The notes beneath the pieces were generated by a model. The model did not search any database. It was not told the origin of the DNA and worked only from the letters and a program-made list of their open reading frames with translations. Below, one piece after another: positions 1 through 8,303 of a stretch of DNA of 64,000 bases. How positions within the stretch are numbered: the first letter of the stretch is position 1; each line of letters starts with the position of its first letter. This DNA is from Cardiobacterium sp. Marseille-Q4385 (GTDB lineage Bacteria; Pseudomonadota; Gammaproteobacteria; Cardiobacteriales; Cardiobacteriaceae): positions 434,001 to 498,000 of the forward strand of contig NZ_OU745373.1 of assembly GCF_916618745.1 (NCBI RefSeq). The letters run 5' to 3'. The position numbers and the translations under genes were made by a program.

Positions 1-1218
1 GCGCCAGTCGGCGAGGTTTTGTTGCAGGATGTGGCGGAAGTAAGGCGCGGCGCCGAGGAAGTTGAGGTCGGGGTCTTGCGCATAGGCGTCGCGGATGTCG
101 CCAAGGAAGCGGCTGCGGATGATGCAGCCTTCGCGCCACAGCATGGCGGTTGCGCCGTAGTTGATGTGCCAGCCGTGCTGTTCGGAGGCTTCGCGGATGA
201 GCATGAAGCCCTGGGCGTAGGAGATGATTTTTGCCGCGAGCAGGGCTTTGCGCAGGGCTTCAATCCAGGTGGCGCTGTCGCCGTCGATGCGCGTAGCCGG
301 GCGCGGGAAGTGAGCGGCGTTCGCCACGCGCGCGTCTTTGGCAGCGGAGATGGTGCGCGCGTACACGGCTTCGCTGATGAGGGTAAGCGGGATGCCGTAA
401 TCAAGGGCGTTGATGGCGGTCCATTTGCCGGTGCCTTTTTGTCCGGCAGTGTCGAGGATGTGCTCGACCAGCGGGCTGCCATCCGTGTCTTTGTAGGCGA
501 GGATGGCGGCGGTGATCTGGATGAGGTAGCTGTCGAGCTCGGTCTTGTTCCATTCGCTGAAGACACGGTGCATGGCGTCGTGATCAAGGCCGAGGCCGTC
601 TTTCATGATGTGGTAGGCCTCGCAGATGAGCTGCATGTCGCCGTATTCGATGCCGTTATGCACCATTTTCACGAAGTGGCCCGCGCCGTCGGCGCCGACC
701 CAGTCGCAGCAGGGTTCGCCGTCCGGGGTTTTGGCGGCAATCGCTTGCAGGATGGGTTTGATGTGCGGCCAGGCCTCGATATCGCCGCCCGGCATGATGG
801 AAGGGCCGTGGCGCGCGCCTTCTTCACCGCCGGAGACGCCGGCGCCGACGTAGCGGATGCCTTTGTCGCGCAGGGCGTGAACGCGGCGGGTGGTGTCGGG
901 GTAATGGGAGTTGCCACCGTCGATGATGATGTCACCGGGGGCGAGGTGGGGGACAAGCTGGTCGATGAATTGGTCTACCACGTCGCCGGCGCGCACCATA
1001 AGCATGATGATGCGCGGACTTTTCAGTTTTTCCACGAGTTCCGGGATGCTGTGCGCACCGCTGATGTTGGTACCCTTGGCCGCGCCTTGCAGGAATTCGT
1101 CCACTTTGGCGGTGGTGCGGTTGTAGGCAACGACGTGGTAGCCGTGATCGTTCATGTTGAGGATGAGGTTTTGGCCCATGACGGCAAGGCCGATGACACC
1201 GATGTCTGCTTTTGGCAT
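1..1218 (-). CDS. gnd: 6-phosphogluconate dehydrogenase (decarboxylating), C-terminus cut by window edge
   Basis: Oxidises and decarboxylates 6-phosphogluconate to ribulose 5-phosphate, making NADPH, in the cytosol. The frame opens at ATG 1218 (MPKADIGVIGLAVMGQNL), giving the N-terminal NADP-binding glycine motif. It continues through the family signature VSGGEEGARHGPSIMPGG and the substrate/catalytic stretch HFVKMVHNGIEYGDMQ. About 406 residues are visible of the usual ~470, and no stop occurs before base 1. It lies 34 bp after pgl in the order zwf-pgl-gnd, so the three are probably one operon for the oxidative pentose-phosphate branch. A long open frame on the opposite strand is only its shadow. 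Confidence 0.96.
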   Translation of the reverse strand, partial: MPKADIGVIGLAVMGQNLILNMNDHGYHVVAYNRTTAKVDEFLQGAAKGTNISGAHSIPELVEKLKSPRIIMLMVRAGDVVDQFIDQLVPHLAPGDIIIDGGNSHYPDTTRRVHALRDKGIRYVGAGVSGGEEGARHGPSIMPGGDIEAWPHIKPILQAIAAKTPDGEPCCDWVGADGAGHFVKMVHNGIEYGDMQLICEAYHIMKDGLGLDHDAMHRVFSEWNKTELDSYLIQITAAILAYKDTDGSPLVEHILDTAGQKGTGKWTAINALDYGIPLTLISEAVYARTISAAKDARVANAAHFPRPATRIDGDSATWIEALRKALLAAKIISYAQGFMLIREASEQHGWHINYGATAMLWREGCIIRSRFLGDIRDAYAQDPDLNFLGAAPYFRHILQQNLADWR

Positions 1219-1252
1219 GTCTGCTCCTGTTGTGGATTGGTGGATGGGGTGG

Positions 1253-1945
1253 TTATGACTGTTGCGCGGCTGCGGCACGGTCGAGGTGGTATTCGGTCAT
1301 GCCGTCTGTGGCGCGGATACGGGCGGCGGGGTAGTCCGCGCCAGCGGCGATTTGGCCGAGGATGGAAGCTTTGCCGCTGCCGGTTGCGAGGTAGCTGAGG
1401 CGTTTGCCGCGCATGATGAGCGGTGCGGTCAGGGTCAGGCGGGTTTGTCCGCTCTGCGGGTGGTGGGCGATAGCGACGTTTTCCCCGCTTGCGTAGTCGG
1501 TCGCGCCGGGAAAGAGCGAGGCGGTGTGGCCGTCGTCGCCGATGCCGAGGATGATCCAGTCGTAGCGACCATCCGGGATGTGGGCGGCGATATCGGCGGC
1601 GTAGCGGGCGCGTTCTGCGGTCGGGTCGGCTTCGCCGCGCATGCGGTGGATGTGGGCGGCGGGCACGGGAACGTAGGCGAGGAGCAGGCGCTCGGCTTCG
1701 CCATAGTTGCTTTCCGGGTCTTGCGGCGGGACGCAGCGTTCGTCCCCCCACCACAGGTGCAGGTTCGCCCAGTTGACGCGTCCGCGCCAGGCCTCGCTCG
1801 CGAGAAGGCGGTAGAGTTGTTTGGGCGTGCTGCCGCCAGAGAGGGCGATGTGCTGTACGCCCGGACGGTGGCTGATGGCAGCGAGTTCGGCGGCGATATG
1901 GGCGACGAGGGCGTCGCTGTCGGCGTGGATATGGATGTTTTGCAT
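1253..1945 (-). CDS. pgl: 6-phosphogluconolactonase
   Basis: Hydrolyses 6-phosphogluconolactone, linking Zwf to Gnd in the cytosol. The 230-residue protein has the NagB/RpiA-like family motifs: LSGGSTPKQLYRLL near residues 34-47, WWGDERCVPPQDPESNYGEA near 65-85, and GIGDDGHTASLFPG near 135. The length is typical of the DevB/Pgl type. It starts 17 bp after the zwf stop and ends 34 bp before gnd, which supports co-transcription and translational coupling. Confidence 0.95.
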   Translation of the reverse strand: MQNIHIHADSDALVAHIAAELAAISHRPGVQHIALSGGSTPKQLYRLLASEAWRGRVNWANLHLWWGDERCVPPQDPESNYGEAERLLLAYVPVPAAHIHRMRGEADPTAERARYAADIAAHIPDGRYDWIILGIGDDGHTASLFPGATDYASGENVAIAHHPQSGQTRLTLTAPLIMRGKRLSYLATGSGKASILGQIAAGADYPAARIRATDGMTEYHLDRAAAAQQS

Positions 1946-1962
1946 GGGGGAGGCCTCTTGTC

Positions 1963-3432
1963 TCAGGCTTTTCTCGGCTGCCGCCAGACGCGGCCACTGC
2001 GCGCAATCATTTTGTCCGCTTCTACCGGGCCCCAGCTGCCAGGTTCGTAGCTGGCGATGGCGCCCCGGTTCGCCTTGTAATCGAGGATGGGCTGGACGTA
2101 TTTCCAGCAGGCATGCACGGCGTCGGTGCGCGCAAACAGGGTGGCATCGCCTTTCATCGCATCGAGCAGGAGGCGTTCGTAAGCGGTGAGGACGTTGTTC
2201 TCAGCGAGATCGGCGTAGCGGAAGTCCATCGCCACTTCTTCGGATTCGAAGCCCGCGCCCGGTTTTTTCAGGCCGAAGCGCATGGCGATGCCTTCGTCCG
2301 GCTGGATACGGAGGATAAGTTTGTTTTCCGGCGCGCGCTGGTTAAAGACGGGGTGTGGCGTACTTTTGAAGTGAATGACGACTTCGGTGAAGCGCAGCGG
2401 CAGGTATTTGCCGGTGCGGATGTAGAAGGGCACGCCGCTCCAGCGCCAGTTATCGATTTGCAGGCGCAGCGCCATGTAGGTTTCGGTGCTGCTGTCCGGG
2501 GCGACGCCTTTTTCCTGACGGTAGCCGGGAACCGCCCGGCCATTGATTTCGCCTTTGCCGTACTGGGCGAGGACGAGGTTGTTCTTCAGGTATTCGGCAT
2601 CAAGCGGGTGCAGGCTGTGCAGGACTTTCGCCGCTTCGTCACGCATGGAATCGGCATCAATCAGCGCGGGCGGCTCCATCGCCACCATCGCCAGGATTTG
2701 CAGAAGGTGGTTCTGGAACATGTCGCGCACCGCGCCGGATCCGTCGTAGTAACCGCCCCGGTTTTCCACGCCGATGGTTTCGGCGGCGGTGATTTCCACG
2801 TAGTCAATGTAGTTCCGGTTCCAGAGCGGCTCGAACAGGCCGTTGGAGAAGCGCAGCACCAGCAGGTTCTGCACGGTTTCTTTGCCGAGGTAGTGGTCGA
2901 TACGGTAAATCTGGTGTTCGAGGAAGTCGTGGTGGATGGTTGCGTCCAGCTCGCGCGCGGTTTGCGCATCGTAGCCAAAGGGTTTTTCCACGATGAGGCG
3001 TTTCCAGCCGTGATTTTCGCTGTTCAGGCCGTGCGCAGCGAGACAGGCGGGGATGATGCCGTAGAGACTGGGCGGGGTGGAAAGATAGTAGAGGGTATTG
3101 CCGCCGGTCTGGTATTCGGCGTGCAGGGCATCAAGACGTGGCACGAGCTTGCCGTAATCGTCGCGGTCGGCGGTGTTGAGCGACTGGTAATAGAGGCGGG
3201 TGCAGAAATCATCCAGTGTTGTTCCGCCTGCATTTTCCTTGTCGATGAGGTTCTGCCGCATGGCGTCACGGAAGGAGGCGTCATCCAGCTCGCTGCGGCT
3301 CACGCCGAGAACGGCGAATTTGTCCGGCAACTGGTTGTTTTTGTAGAGATGATAGAGGGCGGGGATGAGTTTGCGGCGGGTGAGATCGCCGGAGGCGCCG
3401 AAGATAACGATGATGTTGTTGGCGGGTTTCAT
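1963..3432 (-). CDS. zwf: glucose-6-phosphate 1-dehydrogenase
   Basis: Oxidises glucose 6-phosphate to 6-phosphogluconolactone with NADP. The 489-residue product starts at ATG 3432 (MKPANNIIVIFGASGDLTRRKL), which places the GASGDL nucleotide-binding motif at residues 12-17. The frame stays open upstream, but that part is compositionally poor and overlaps the MFS gene, so I rejected a longer start. EKPFGYD and the active-site motif RIDHYLGKE (about residues 175-183) are intact. It heads the zwf-pgl-gnd operon. The MFS gene ends 53 bp upstream on the same strand and could be co-transcribed. Confidence 0.97.
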   Translation of the reverse strand: MKPANNIIVIFGASGDLTRRKLIPALYHLYKNNQLPDKFAVLGVSRSELDDASFRDAMRQNLIDKENAGGTTLDDFCTRLYYQSLNTADRDDYGKLVPRLDALHAEYQTGGNTLYYLSTPPSLYGIIPACLAAHGLNSENHGWKRLIVEKPFGYDAQTARELDATIHHDFLEHQIYRIDHYLGKETVQNLLVLRFSNGLFEPLWNRNYIDYVEITAAETIGVENRGGYYDGSGAVRDMFQNHLLQILAMVAMEPPALIDADSMRDEAAKVLHSLHPLDAEYLKNNLVLAQYGKGEINGRAVPGYRQEKGVAPDSSTETYMALRLQIDNWRWSGVPFYIRTGKYLPLRFTEVVIHFKSTPHPVFNQRAPENKLILRIQPDEGIAMRFGLKKPGAGFESEEVAMDFRYADLAENNVLTAYERLLLDAMKGDATLFARTDAVHACWKYVQPILDYKANRGAIASYEPGSWGPVEADKMIARSGRVWRQPRKA

Positions 3433-3485
3433 GAAGGGTCCGTTGTGAAAATGGGAGGAACGGCAATGTATCACGGCGGGCGACG

Positions 3486-4724
3486 TTATTGCGTCACCGC
3501 CTGCGGGTGTTTTTTGAAGTAATGCGCCAGCAGCCAGGCGGTCGCAACGCCGACGGCGGCAAAAATGCACCACGGCAGGAGTGGCATTTGCCAGGCCTTG
3601 CCGAGGTCGTACAAATAGCCGCCGATGAAATTGCCGACACCGCCGCCGAAACCCATGCTGATAGCACCGAAGCCGACGTACAGCCCCAGCGCGCGCGGAT
3701 GGGCGAGGTGGGCGACGAGGATGTCGAGCATCGGGCGGCTGACGAGGTAACCGAGGGTGTACACGCTCACCCAAAGCAGGAAGACGGCGAAACTCGGCGA
3801 GGTGCCGAGCAGGAATGTGCCGAGGGTCATCACCAGCGTACCAGCGATGAGCAGCTGGTGGCTGGCCCAATGGCGTTGCAGGCGGCGCACGAGGAAATAT
3901 TGCAGGAGGAGGGTGAGGACGGAGCTGTAGGTGTAAAACAGCCCGGCGCTCGCTTTCGTGCCGGTGAGCGCTTCGGCAAGCAGCGGGAAGGTGATGTTGA
4001 CCTGCATGACGATGAACCAGTAGCCGCACACGATGGCGACGAAGTGCAGATAGGTGCGGTCGCGCAGCAGACTGCGCAGATGCGGGGTGTCGCCTTCTGC
4101 CTCTGCCGCCTGTTTGCGCGTGTCCGGGAAATAGCGCAGCGCGACGAAGACGTTGGTGAGGAAGCAGCTGCCGGCAGCGATGCCCACCGCGTGAAAACCG
4201 ATGGTGAGCAGGGCGATGGCGAGCAGCGGGCCGAAGGTAGAGGCAATGCCGGTGAGGTAGTTAGCAATCAGGTAAAACTGGCGGCGCTCATCCGGGCGGG
4301 TCATGGCGACGGTCGCCGCCTGAAATGGCGCATCAAACAGCGCCCCGCCGAGGCCGGTGAGCAGCAGGGCGAGGAAAAAGACCGGCAGCGTCGTCGCAAA
4401 GCCGAGCATAAAAAAACCGGTGGCGCGGATGATGAGGCCGGAGCAGAGTACCGGTTTCAGACCGTAGCGGTCGGCGAGCATCCCGCCGATGAAAGTCAGC
4501 CCCTGCTGGCTGATCTGCCGCAGGGCAAGCGCCATACCAACTGTCGCCGCCGCCATGCCGACATCACCGACAAAATGCACGGAAACGAGCGGGATGAGCA
4601 GGGTAAAACCAGTGGTGGTGATGGCCTGATAGATGAGCAGGGCGAAAAGCTGCGGACGGTCGCGATAGGCGAGGAGATCACGCAGCGGCGCGGTGAGGGC
4701 GGCAAGGGGGATGTGGACGTGCAT
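3486..4724 (-). CDS. MFS transporter, MdtH-like multidrug exporter family
   Basis: Predicted 412-residue inner-membrane transporter with about 12 hydrophobic segments. The stretch GMALALRQISQQGLTFIGG followed by ADRYGLKPVL, and later GGALFDAP, closely matches the layout of E. coli MdtH, including the loop 2-3 motif-A region. ATG 4724 (MHVHIPLAAL) is preferred. The frame remains open to about 4853, but that extension translates a 45-bp dispersed repeat and is not credible. Substrate is unknown; drug/proton antiport is a family inference. It is followed by zwf on the same strand. Confidence 0.85.
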   Translation of the reverse strand: MHVHIPLAALTAPLRDLLAYRDRPQLFALLIYQAITTTGFTLLIPLVSVHFVGDVGMAAATVGMALALRQISQQGLTFIGGMLADRYGLKPVLCSGLIIRATGFFMLGFATTLPVFFLALLLTGLGGALFDAPFQAATVAMTRPDERRQFYLIANYLTGIASTFGPLLAIALLTIGFHAVGIAAGSCFLTNVFVALRYFPDTRKQAAEAEGDTPHLRSLLRDRTYLHFVAIVCGYWFIVMQVNITFPLLAEALTGTKASAGLFYTYSSVLTLLLQYFLVRRLQRHWASHQLLIAGTLVMTLGTFLLGTSPSFAVFLLWVSVYTLGYLVSRPMLDILVAHLAHPRALGLYVGFGAISMGFGGGVGNFIGGYLYDLGKAWQMPLLPWCIFAAVGVATAWLLAHYFKKHPQAVTQ

Positions 4725-4737
4725 AAGAAGAGCGGCT

Positions 4738-4782
4738 GTGATGGTGGGCGAATTGTCCGCCAATTCGCAGCGGGATGCACGC
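4738..4782. repeat. 45-bp dispersed repeat, copy 1
   Basis: A second, almost identical copy lies at 6942-6986. Both contain the small inverted repeat GCGAATTG / CAATTCGC with a 5-nt centre (here 4748-4768). The two copies bracket the degenerate 4.9-6.9 kb patch. Confidence 0.8.
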
Positions 4783-4785
4783 TTT

Positions 4786-4807
4786 GAGACATTGCAGGCA
4801 ACGTCTC
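4786..4807. repeat. 22-bp palindrome, copy 1
   Basis: Near-perfect inverted repeat of the form GAGACGTTGC-nn-GCAACGTCTC, with one mismatch in the left arm here. A perfect copy lies at 44798-44819. No gene covers it, and no T tract follows it. Confidence 0.7.
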
Positions 4808-4905
4808 TACAAAACCCGCTATTTACGCCGCTTGGCGAATCCAGTAATGACACCGCTTGACAGCATTCGCTCTGCGGACGAGAGCCCTATCTCCCTCTTT
4901 CTTGA

Positions 4906-5502
4906 GTGAAGGGGGTAATTTCACTTGGCAAACTCGGTATTTGCGTCGCTTGGCTAACATTGGCGTTAGAAACCAGCGCATTAGACAAAATAAACGGGAA
5001 AAACGTTTATGGACGCTCTCGGTTCCTCGGCATAAACACCTGCAAAGCCGTTGATCCCATAGTGTTTTCCTTTACCGGCGGCTACCGCTTCAACCTCAAC
5101 AATTCTACCGACCACAAAGTTGGTAACTACTGGCTGCTACGCGCCGACGTGTCTTTCGCAGCCAATGACCGTACCACCCTTAGCGCCAACCTGAAATGGG
5201 CGGGGAAAAATCCCGACCGCATCAAGGGGAAACGCATTGGTACGTTTGCAAGCGATACCTATGCCGACTTTGGCGTAGGTTATTCGTTTGTCATTACAGG
5301 AGTATCTGCTTTTGCAGATGACACCGCCAGGTTGGATTATAGTGTTAAGCATATGAAACCTGCGGTCAAACCCACAGTAGTGAATCTTTATGCCCGCAAA
5401 GGACAGGATGCAATAGCAAATAGGGATATTGGCAATCTCTTATTTCAAGAGCATGCGAAAGAACTCGCTATCTTATCGCAGGACGAAATGGAAAAGACGT
5501 AA
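4906..5502 (+). pseudogene. hybrid open frame containing an outer-membrane beta-barrel fragment
   Basis: A 198-codon frame that looks like a composite rather than a real gene. Codons 1 to about 49 read through copies of the CAAGCGG-type dispersed repeat and a linker. Residues about 50-130 (DPIVFSFTGGYRFNLNN... to YADFGVGYSFV) show the alternating pattern and aromatic strand ends of the last strands of an outer-membrane barrel. The final 60 residues do not look like barrel. There is no signal peptide and no obvious ribosome-binding site. I read it as the 3' remnant of a barrel protein joined to other debris; its original family is not certain. Confidence 0.45.
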
Positions 5503-5911
5503 GGGGCACGCATACCAGCAGCAGTATTAACTGCATTATTATGTGAGGATTTTAATGTATAGACTAGCCATGGGATAAGTCATTTGGAAATAGGACAGCC
5601 TGCAAGCATAGAATTAACAACAACCGCTTTAGCTATAGACGCAATTCCTACAGCTCGAGCAGCTTATCCCGCATTAGTTACAGGGAAAAAATTGCAGCAT
5701 CTGTAGCAGACAAGATCAACCGGGCTTGTCTTTGATGATTTTGGAGTATCAATAGGGGTCGCTGCTTCTGTCAACGAACCTCAACAACGAGCAGCAGAGG
5801 AACAGAGAATATTTGCAAAATATAATAGCATGGACTATCATGATTACTGAAACATAAACAAGCCAAGGACGCCAACTCTTCCTTGGCCTTATGGGTATTA
5901 ATTAAATATTT
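5503..5911 (+). other. degenerate coding remnants, no intact gene
   Basis: Short plus-strand stretches of protein-like sequence are broken by stops and frame changes. One reads HLEIGQPASIELTTTALAID (about 5580-5640); another reads GVAASVNEPQQRAAEEQRIF and runs to a stop near 5850. Base composition is AT-rich like the following genes. It looks like decayed coding sequence from the same acquired block as the flanking pseudogenes. Confidence 0.4.
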
Positions 5912-5923
5912 TTGGTGAAAGTC

Positions 5924-6241
5924 ATGCATTGGCAAACTGTGAGTTATTTAGTCATATTGGGAATGGGTTTTATTGCTGCCAATATTGGGAGAGCAAAAAA
6001 ACCTTATAAGACAAAGTGTATGTACTCTTTTATATTGGCAACTTTATTCTTTATAATAGCATCAATCTTACTAAAAAACATTAGATGGCCTTTATATTTA
6101 ATGTTAATTGGAGGTGCTTTATTTCTAGTAAGCTCTATGCATTTTATTAATAATTATGCGGAAACCTATGGAAATCGTAGTATTTCTTCTTTTTTAAAAA
6201 AGACTAGAGAAACAGAAGTTAATAATGATAACAAAGAATAG
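5924..6241 (+). CDS. small membrane protein of unknown function
   Basis: A 105-residue product from ATG 5924 (MHWQTVSYLVILGMGF). TTG 5912 and GTG 5915 are alternative in-frame starts. Three hydrophobic segments are visible: VSYLVILGMGFIAANIG, MYSFILATLFFIIASILL and WPLYLMLIGGALFLVSSM. A charged tail (KKTRETEVNNDNKE) follows. GC content is clearly below the flanking genes. The 3' end overlaps the start of the C39-like pseudogene at 6225, suggesting they were once translated together. I do not recognise the family. Confidence 0.55.
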   Translation: MHWQTVSYLVILGMGFIAANIGRAKKPYKTKCMYSFILATLFFIIASILLKNIRWPLYLMLIGGALFLVSSMHFINNYAETYGNRSISSFLKKTRETEVNNDNKE

Positions 6242-6863
6242 CATATTTACGCTAAATTTAGCATGCTGTACTCTTATTTATGCTACCCCTTCTTTCCAAG
6301 AAAATAATGTTATTTATCTTTCATCTGTATTACAGGTAAAAGACTGGAAGACCATGCGTGACAACGGCATTATAAAATAGGATTTGGATTATTTCTGCGC
6401 CGCGGCTTCTATTGCTACTCTGCTTAACCGACAATATGGACAACAAGTTACGGAAGAAAAGATTTTATCCTTGTTCAAAAAAGTTGCCAAAAAAGAAGAA
6501 CGAGCTCCTTATGCCGATATGCAGCAGATTTTGCCGGAACTGAGATTCCGTGCACAGGAATATGCCTTGTCATTTGCGCAACTGAAACAATTACACAGTC
6601 CAGTTATTGTTTATCTGCGTTACCGCAATAATGAACACTTTTCTGTACTTTACGGCATTGATGATAATACTGTCCTGCTTACTGAACCAGCATTAGGACA
6701 TTTATCATTTAGTAGCGAATAATTCCTGAAAGCAGGGAATACGCGTGATGAAATATTGCAAGGAAAAATATTGGCTATTGTCCCCAATAGATCCCGTATA
6801 GACATTAAAACATCTACCCATTTCTTACGCGCATCCCCCAATGCCAAACACGGCATATTATGA
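6225..6863 (+). pseudogene. C39 peptidase-like protein, interrupted by two in-frame stops
   Basis: Read through, the frame from ATG 6225 to TGA 6861-6863 gives about 212 residues: an N-terminal signal-like segment (NSIFTLNLACCTLIYATPSF), then DLDYFCAAASIATLL with the presumed catalytic Cys, EHFSVLYGID with the His, and LTEPALG where the family usually has Asp. TAG at 6378-6380 stands where related proteins commonly have Gln before DLDY. TAA at 6720-6722 stands where Glu is expected (SSE-stop-FLKAG). Both are one base from the expected sense codons (CAG, GAA). The family is the predicted double-glycine peptidase group. It is probably dead; two sequencing errors are the alternative. Confidence 0.7.
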
Positions 6864-6941
6864 ATTTCTTGCATTTTCCCCAGCGTTATTAGCTGCCAAA
6901 TACTGCCTGCTTTTTCATTCTTTGAAAAAGGATAAGGGGCG

Positions 6942-6986
6942 GTGATGATGGGCGAATTGTCCGCCAATTCGCAGCGGGATGCACGC
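6942..6986. repeat. 45-bp dispersed repeat, copy 2
   Basis: Matches 4738-4782 except at two or three positions and has the same GCGAATTG / CAATTCGC inverted repeat (6952-6972). The rest of 6864-7243 holds no gene I can support: a weak plus-strand open frame there begins inside this repeat. Confidence 0.8.
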
Positions 6987-7243
6987 ATTACCCTCTCCAT
7001 TCGTTCTTTCTTTGCCAAGCGGGATTTTTCTCTATGCCTCAACGTGCTGAGATCCGTAAAAGCGGTCTCCGTAGCAGCTTTTATTGACTCCTCTTCCCCT
7101 TGTCCTCTACTGACCGGAAAATTCACAGCCTGCAAGACTACAATTCGCAACTATGGCGATGAAAACGGCGTACCGGTGGCGGCACTGGCGCAGCCTTCAT
7201 CCCAACTTCCATCTAATTCATTGTTTAATAAGGAGATTTAACC

Positions 7244-7930
7244 ATGCATGACCATTCGCCACCGTCCATAGGCCATTGGGCCATGGTTCGGGCCCTGTTG
7301 GCAGTACTGCTCTTTAACGCGCTCGCCTTGGGCATTTTTATCGCTTCTTATCTGGCCTACGCCCGCCGCCCCCATCCGGCTAGTTTTATCCTTTGCATGG
7401 TTATGCCCCTGTTGTTACTGCTTTTACTGGCGCTGCAAAACCGTCAGCGACGCAGGCTGGGGCTGACCTGGGCCGACATCGGCTTTCATCAGCCGCAGCG
7501 TTCCATGTGGCAACTGCTCTGGCAAATTCCGGCGGCCCTATTACTGCTGGTGCTGGCCTACAAGGCCTGCCTGCTTATGATCGAACCGCTACCGGATGAC
7601 CCGATCTTTAAGCCCCTGGCGCCCTGGTGGTTTTTTGCCGCCAGTGCTGCCCTGCTGATACCGCTGACGGAAGAAATCGCCTTCCGTGGCCTGTTTTTCT
7701 ACTATCTGCAAGCGCGCTGCGGTTATTGGGGACTACTGGGCTGGTCGTCACTGCTATTTGCCCTCGGCCATATGGGACCCGGCCTTCTGCCGTTACTGCC
7801 CTATTACCTGCTCCTGGGTCTGCTCTTTGGTCTAATCCGTCTGCACCACCACAATCTGTGGGCATCGGTGGCTTTACATACGGCGGTTAATCTGGGCGTG
7901 GTGTTATTCACCCTGCTGGGCGTCTATTAG
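7244..7930 (+). CDS. CPBP-family intramembrane glutamic protease
   Basis: A 228-residue membrane protein, preceded by AAGGAG about 8 nt before ATG 7244. It carries the three CPBP (CAAX protease/Abi) motifs in order: EEIAFRG (Glu143-Glu144 to Arg148), FALGH, and HTAVNLG near the C-terminus. About six to seven hydrophobic segments surround them. Relatives process prenylated or other membrane substrates, or give immunity to self-made bacteriocins; the substrate here cannot be told. It stands alone on the plus strand beside decayed genes. Confidence 0.85.
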   Translation: MHDHSPPSIGHWAMVRALLAVLLFNALALGIFIASYLAYARRPHPASFILCMVMPLLLLLLLALQNRQRRRLGLTWADIGFHQPQRSMWQLLWQIPAALLLLVLAYKACLLMIEPLPDDPIFKPLAPWWFFAASAALLIPLTEEIAFRGLFFYYLQARCGYWGLLGWSSLLFALGHMGPGLLPLLPYYLLLGLLFGLIRLHHHNLWASVALHTAVNLGVVLFTLLGVY

Positions 7931-8066
7931 AATGGCAAAACCCCAGACAAGGGTTGAGCAACCCGCAAGGCGACTAACCCCGCTATGGATGCCGTTTAGC
8001 GAACCCAGTATTTGACGCAGGCGGCTTATCGACAGCAAGCGGTCATCACCACCGTACAATAGGCGC

Positions 8067-8102
8067 TTCCCCATGCTGCCCAGAATGGGGAACACTTTTT
8101 TC
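8067..8102 (+). terminator. hairpin with T run upstream of a small ORF
   Basis: TTCCCCAT (8067-8074) pairs with ATGGGGAA (8085-8092) and is followed by CACTTTTTTCG. It could terminate the CPBP gene or attenuate the transcript entering 8126-9086. A TACAAT box at 8055-8060 would put a start site at the base of the hairpin. Confidence 0.4.
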
Positions 8103-8125
8103 GCCCGTTCATTCAGGATACTGCC

Positions 8126-8290
8126 ATGTCCACCGGAATCTGTATCATCCATACCATCAGCTGCCCGTATAGCTGGCACCACATCAGCACCACTCAAGAC
8201 CCGAACCGTGCATCCGCCCTCGCCGCACTTCCCGATAGCAAGACCTGCTCCGTAGAGGAAGCGGACATAGCGGCACTATTTGGACGATAA
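8126..8290 (+). CDS. possible 54-residue small protein
   Basis: ATG 8126 follows AGGA at about 8 nt and opens a 54-codon frame (MSTGICIIHTISCPYSWHH... to EEADIAALFGR) ending at TAA 8288-8290, 13 bp before the ATG of the next gene. Spacing and RBS suggest translational coupling. There is no signal peptide or transmembrane segment, and no family I recognise. It could equally be a chance frame in the leader of the next gene. Confidence 0.35.
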   Translation: MSTGICIIHTISCPYSWHHISTTQDPNRASALAALPDSKTCSVEEADIAALFGR

Positions 8291-8303
8291 GGCAAGGCAA
8301 GCC

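Noticed and set aside
19..1398. Long open frame opposite gnd (and similar ones at 10716-12155, 24250-25143 and 26769-28418)
   Set aside because: High-GC codon bias leaves the opposite strand open. Their translations are low-complexity Gly/Val/Ala/Asp-rich with no family motifs, while the other strand encodes clear enzymes.
3432..4029. Longer Zwf N-terminus
   Set aside because: The upstream extension is Arg/His/Pro-rich shadow sequence over the MFS gene; ATG 3432 places the GASGDL motif where the family has it.
6378..6722. Stop-codon readthrough (pyrrolysine, selenocysteine or suppressed TAG) in the C39-like gene
   Set aside because: TAG and TAA both stand at ordinary Gln/Glu positions, no recoding element follows, and the catalytic residues are also altered; plain decay is simpler.
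6942..7241. 99-codon plus-strand frame
   Set aside because: It begins inside the 45-bp repeat, has no RBS and no recognisable protein features.
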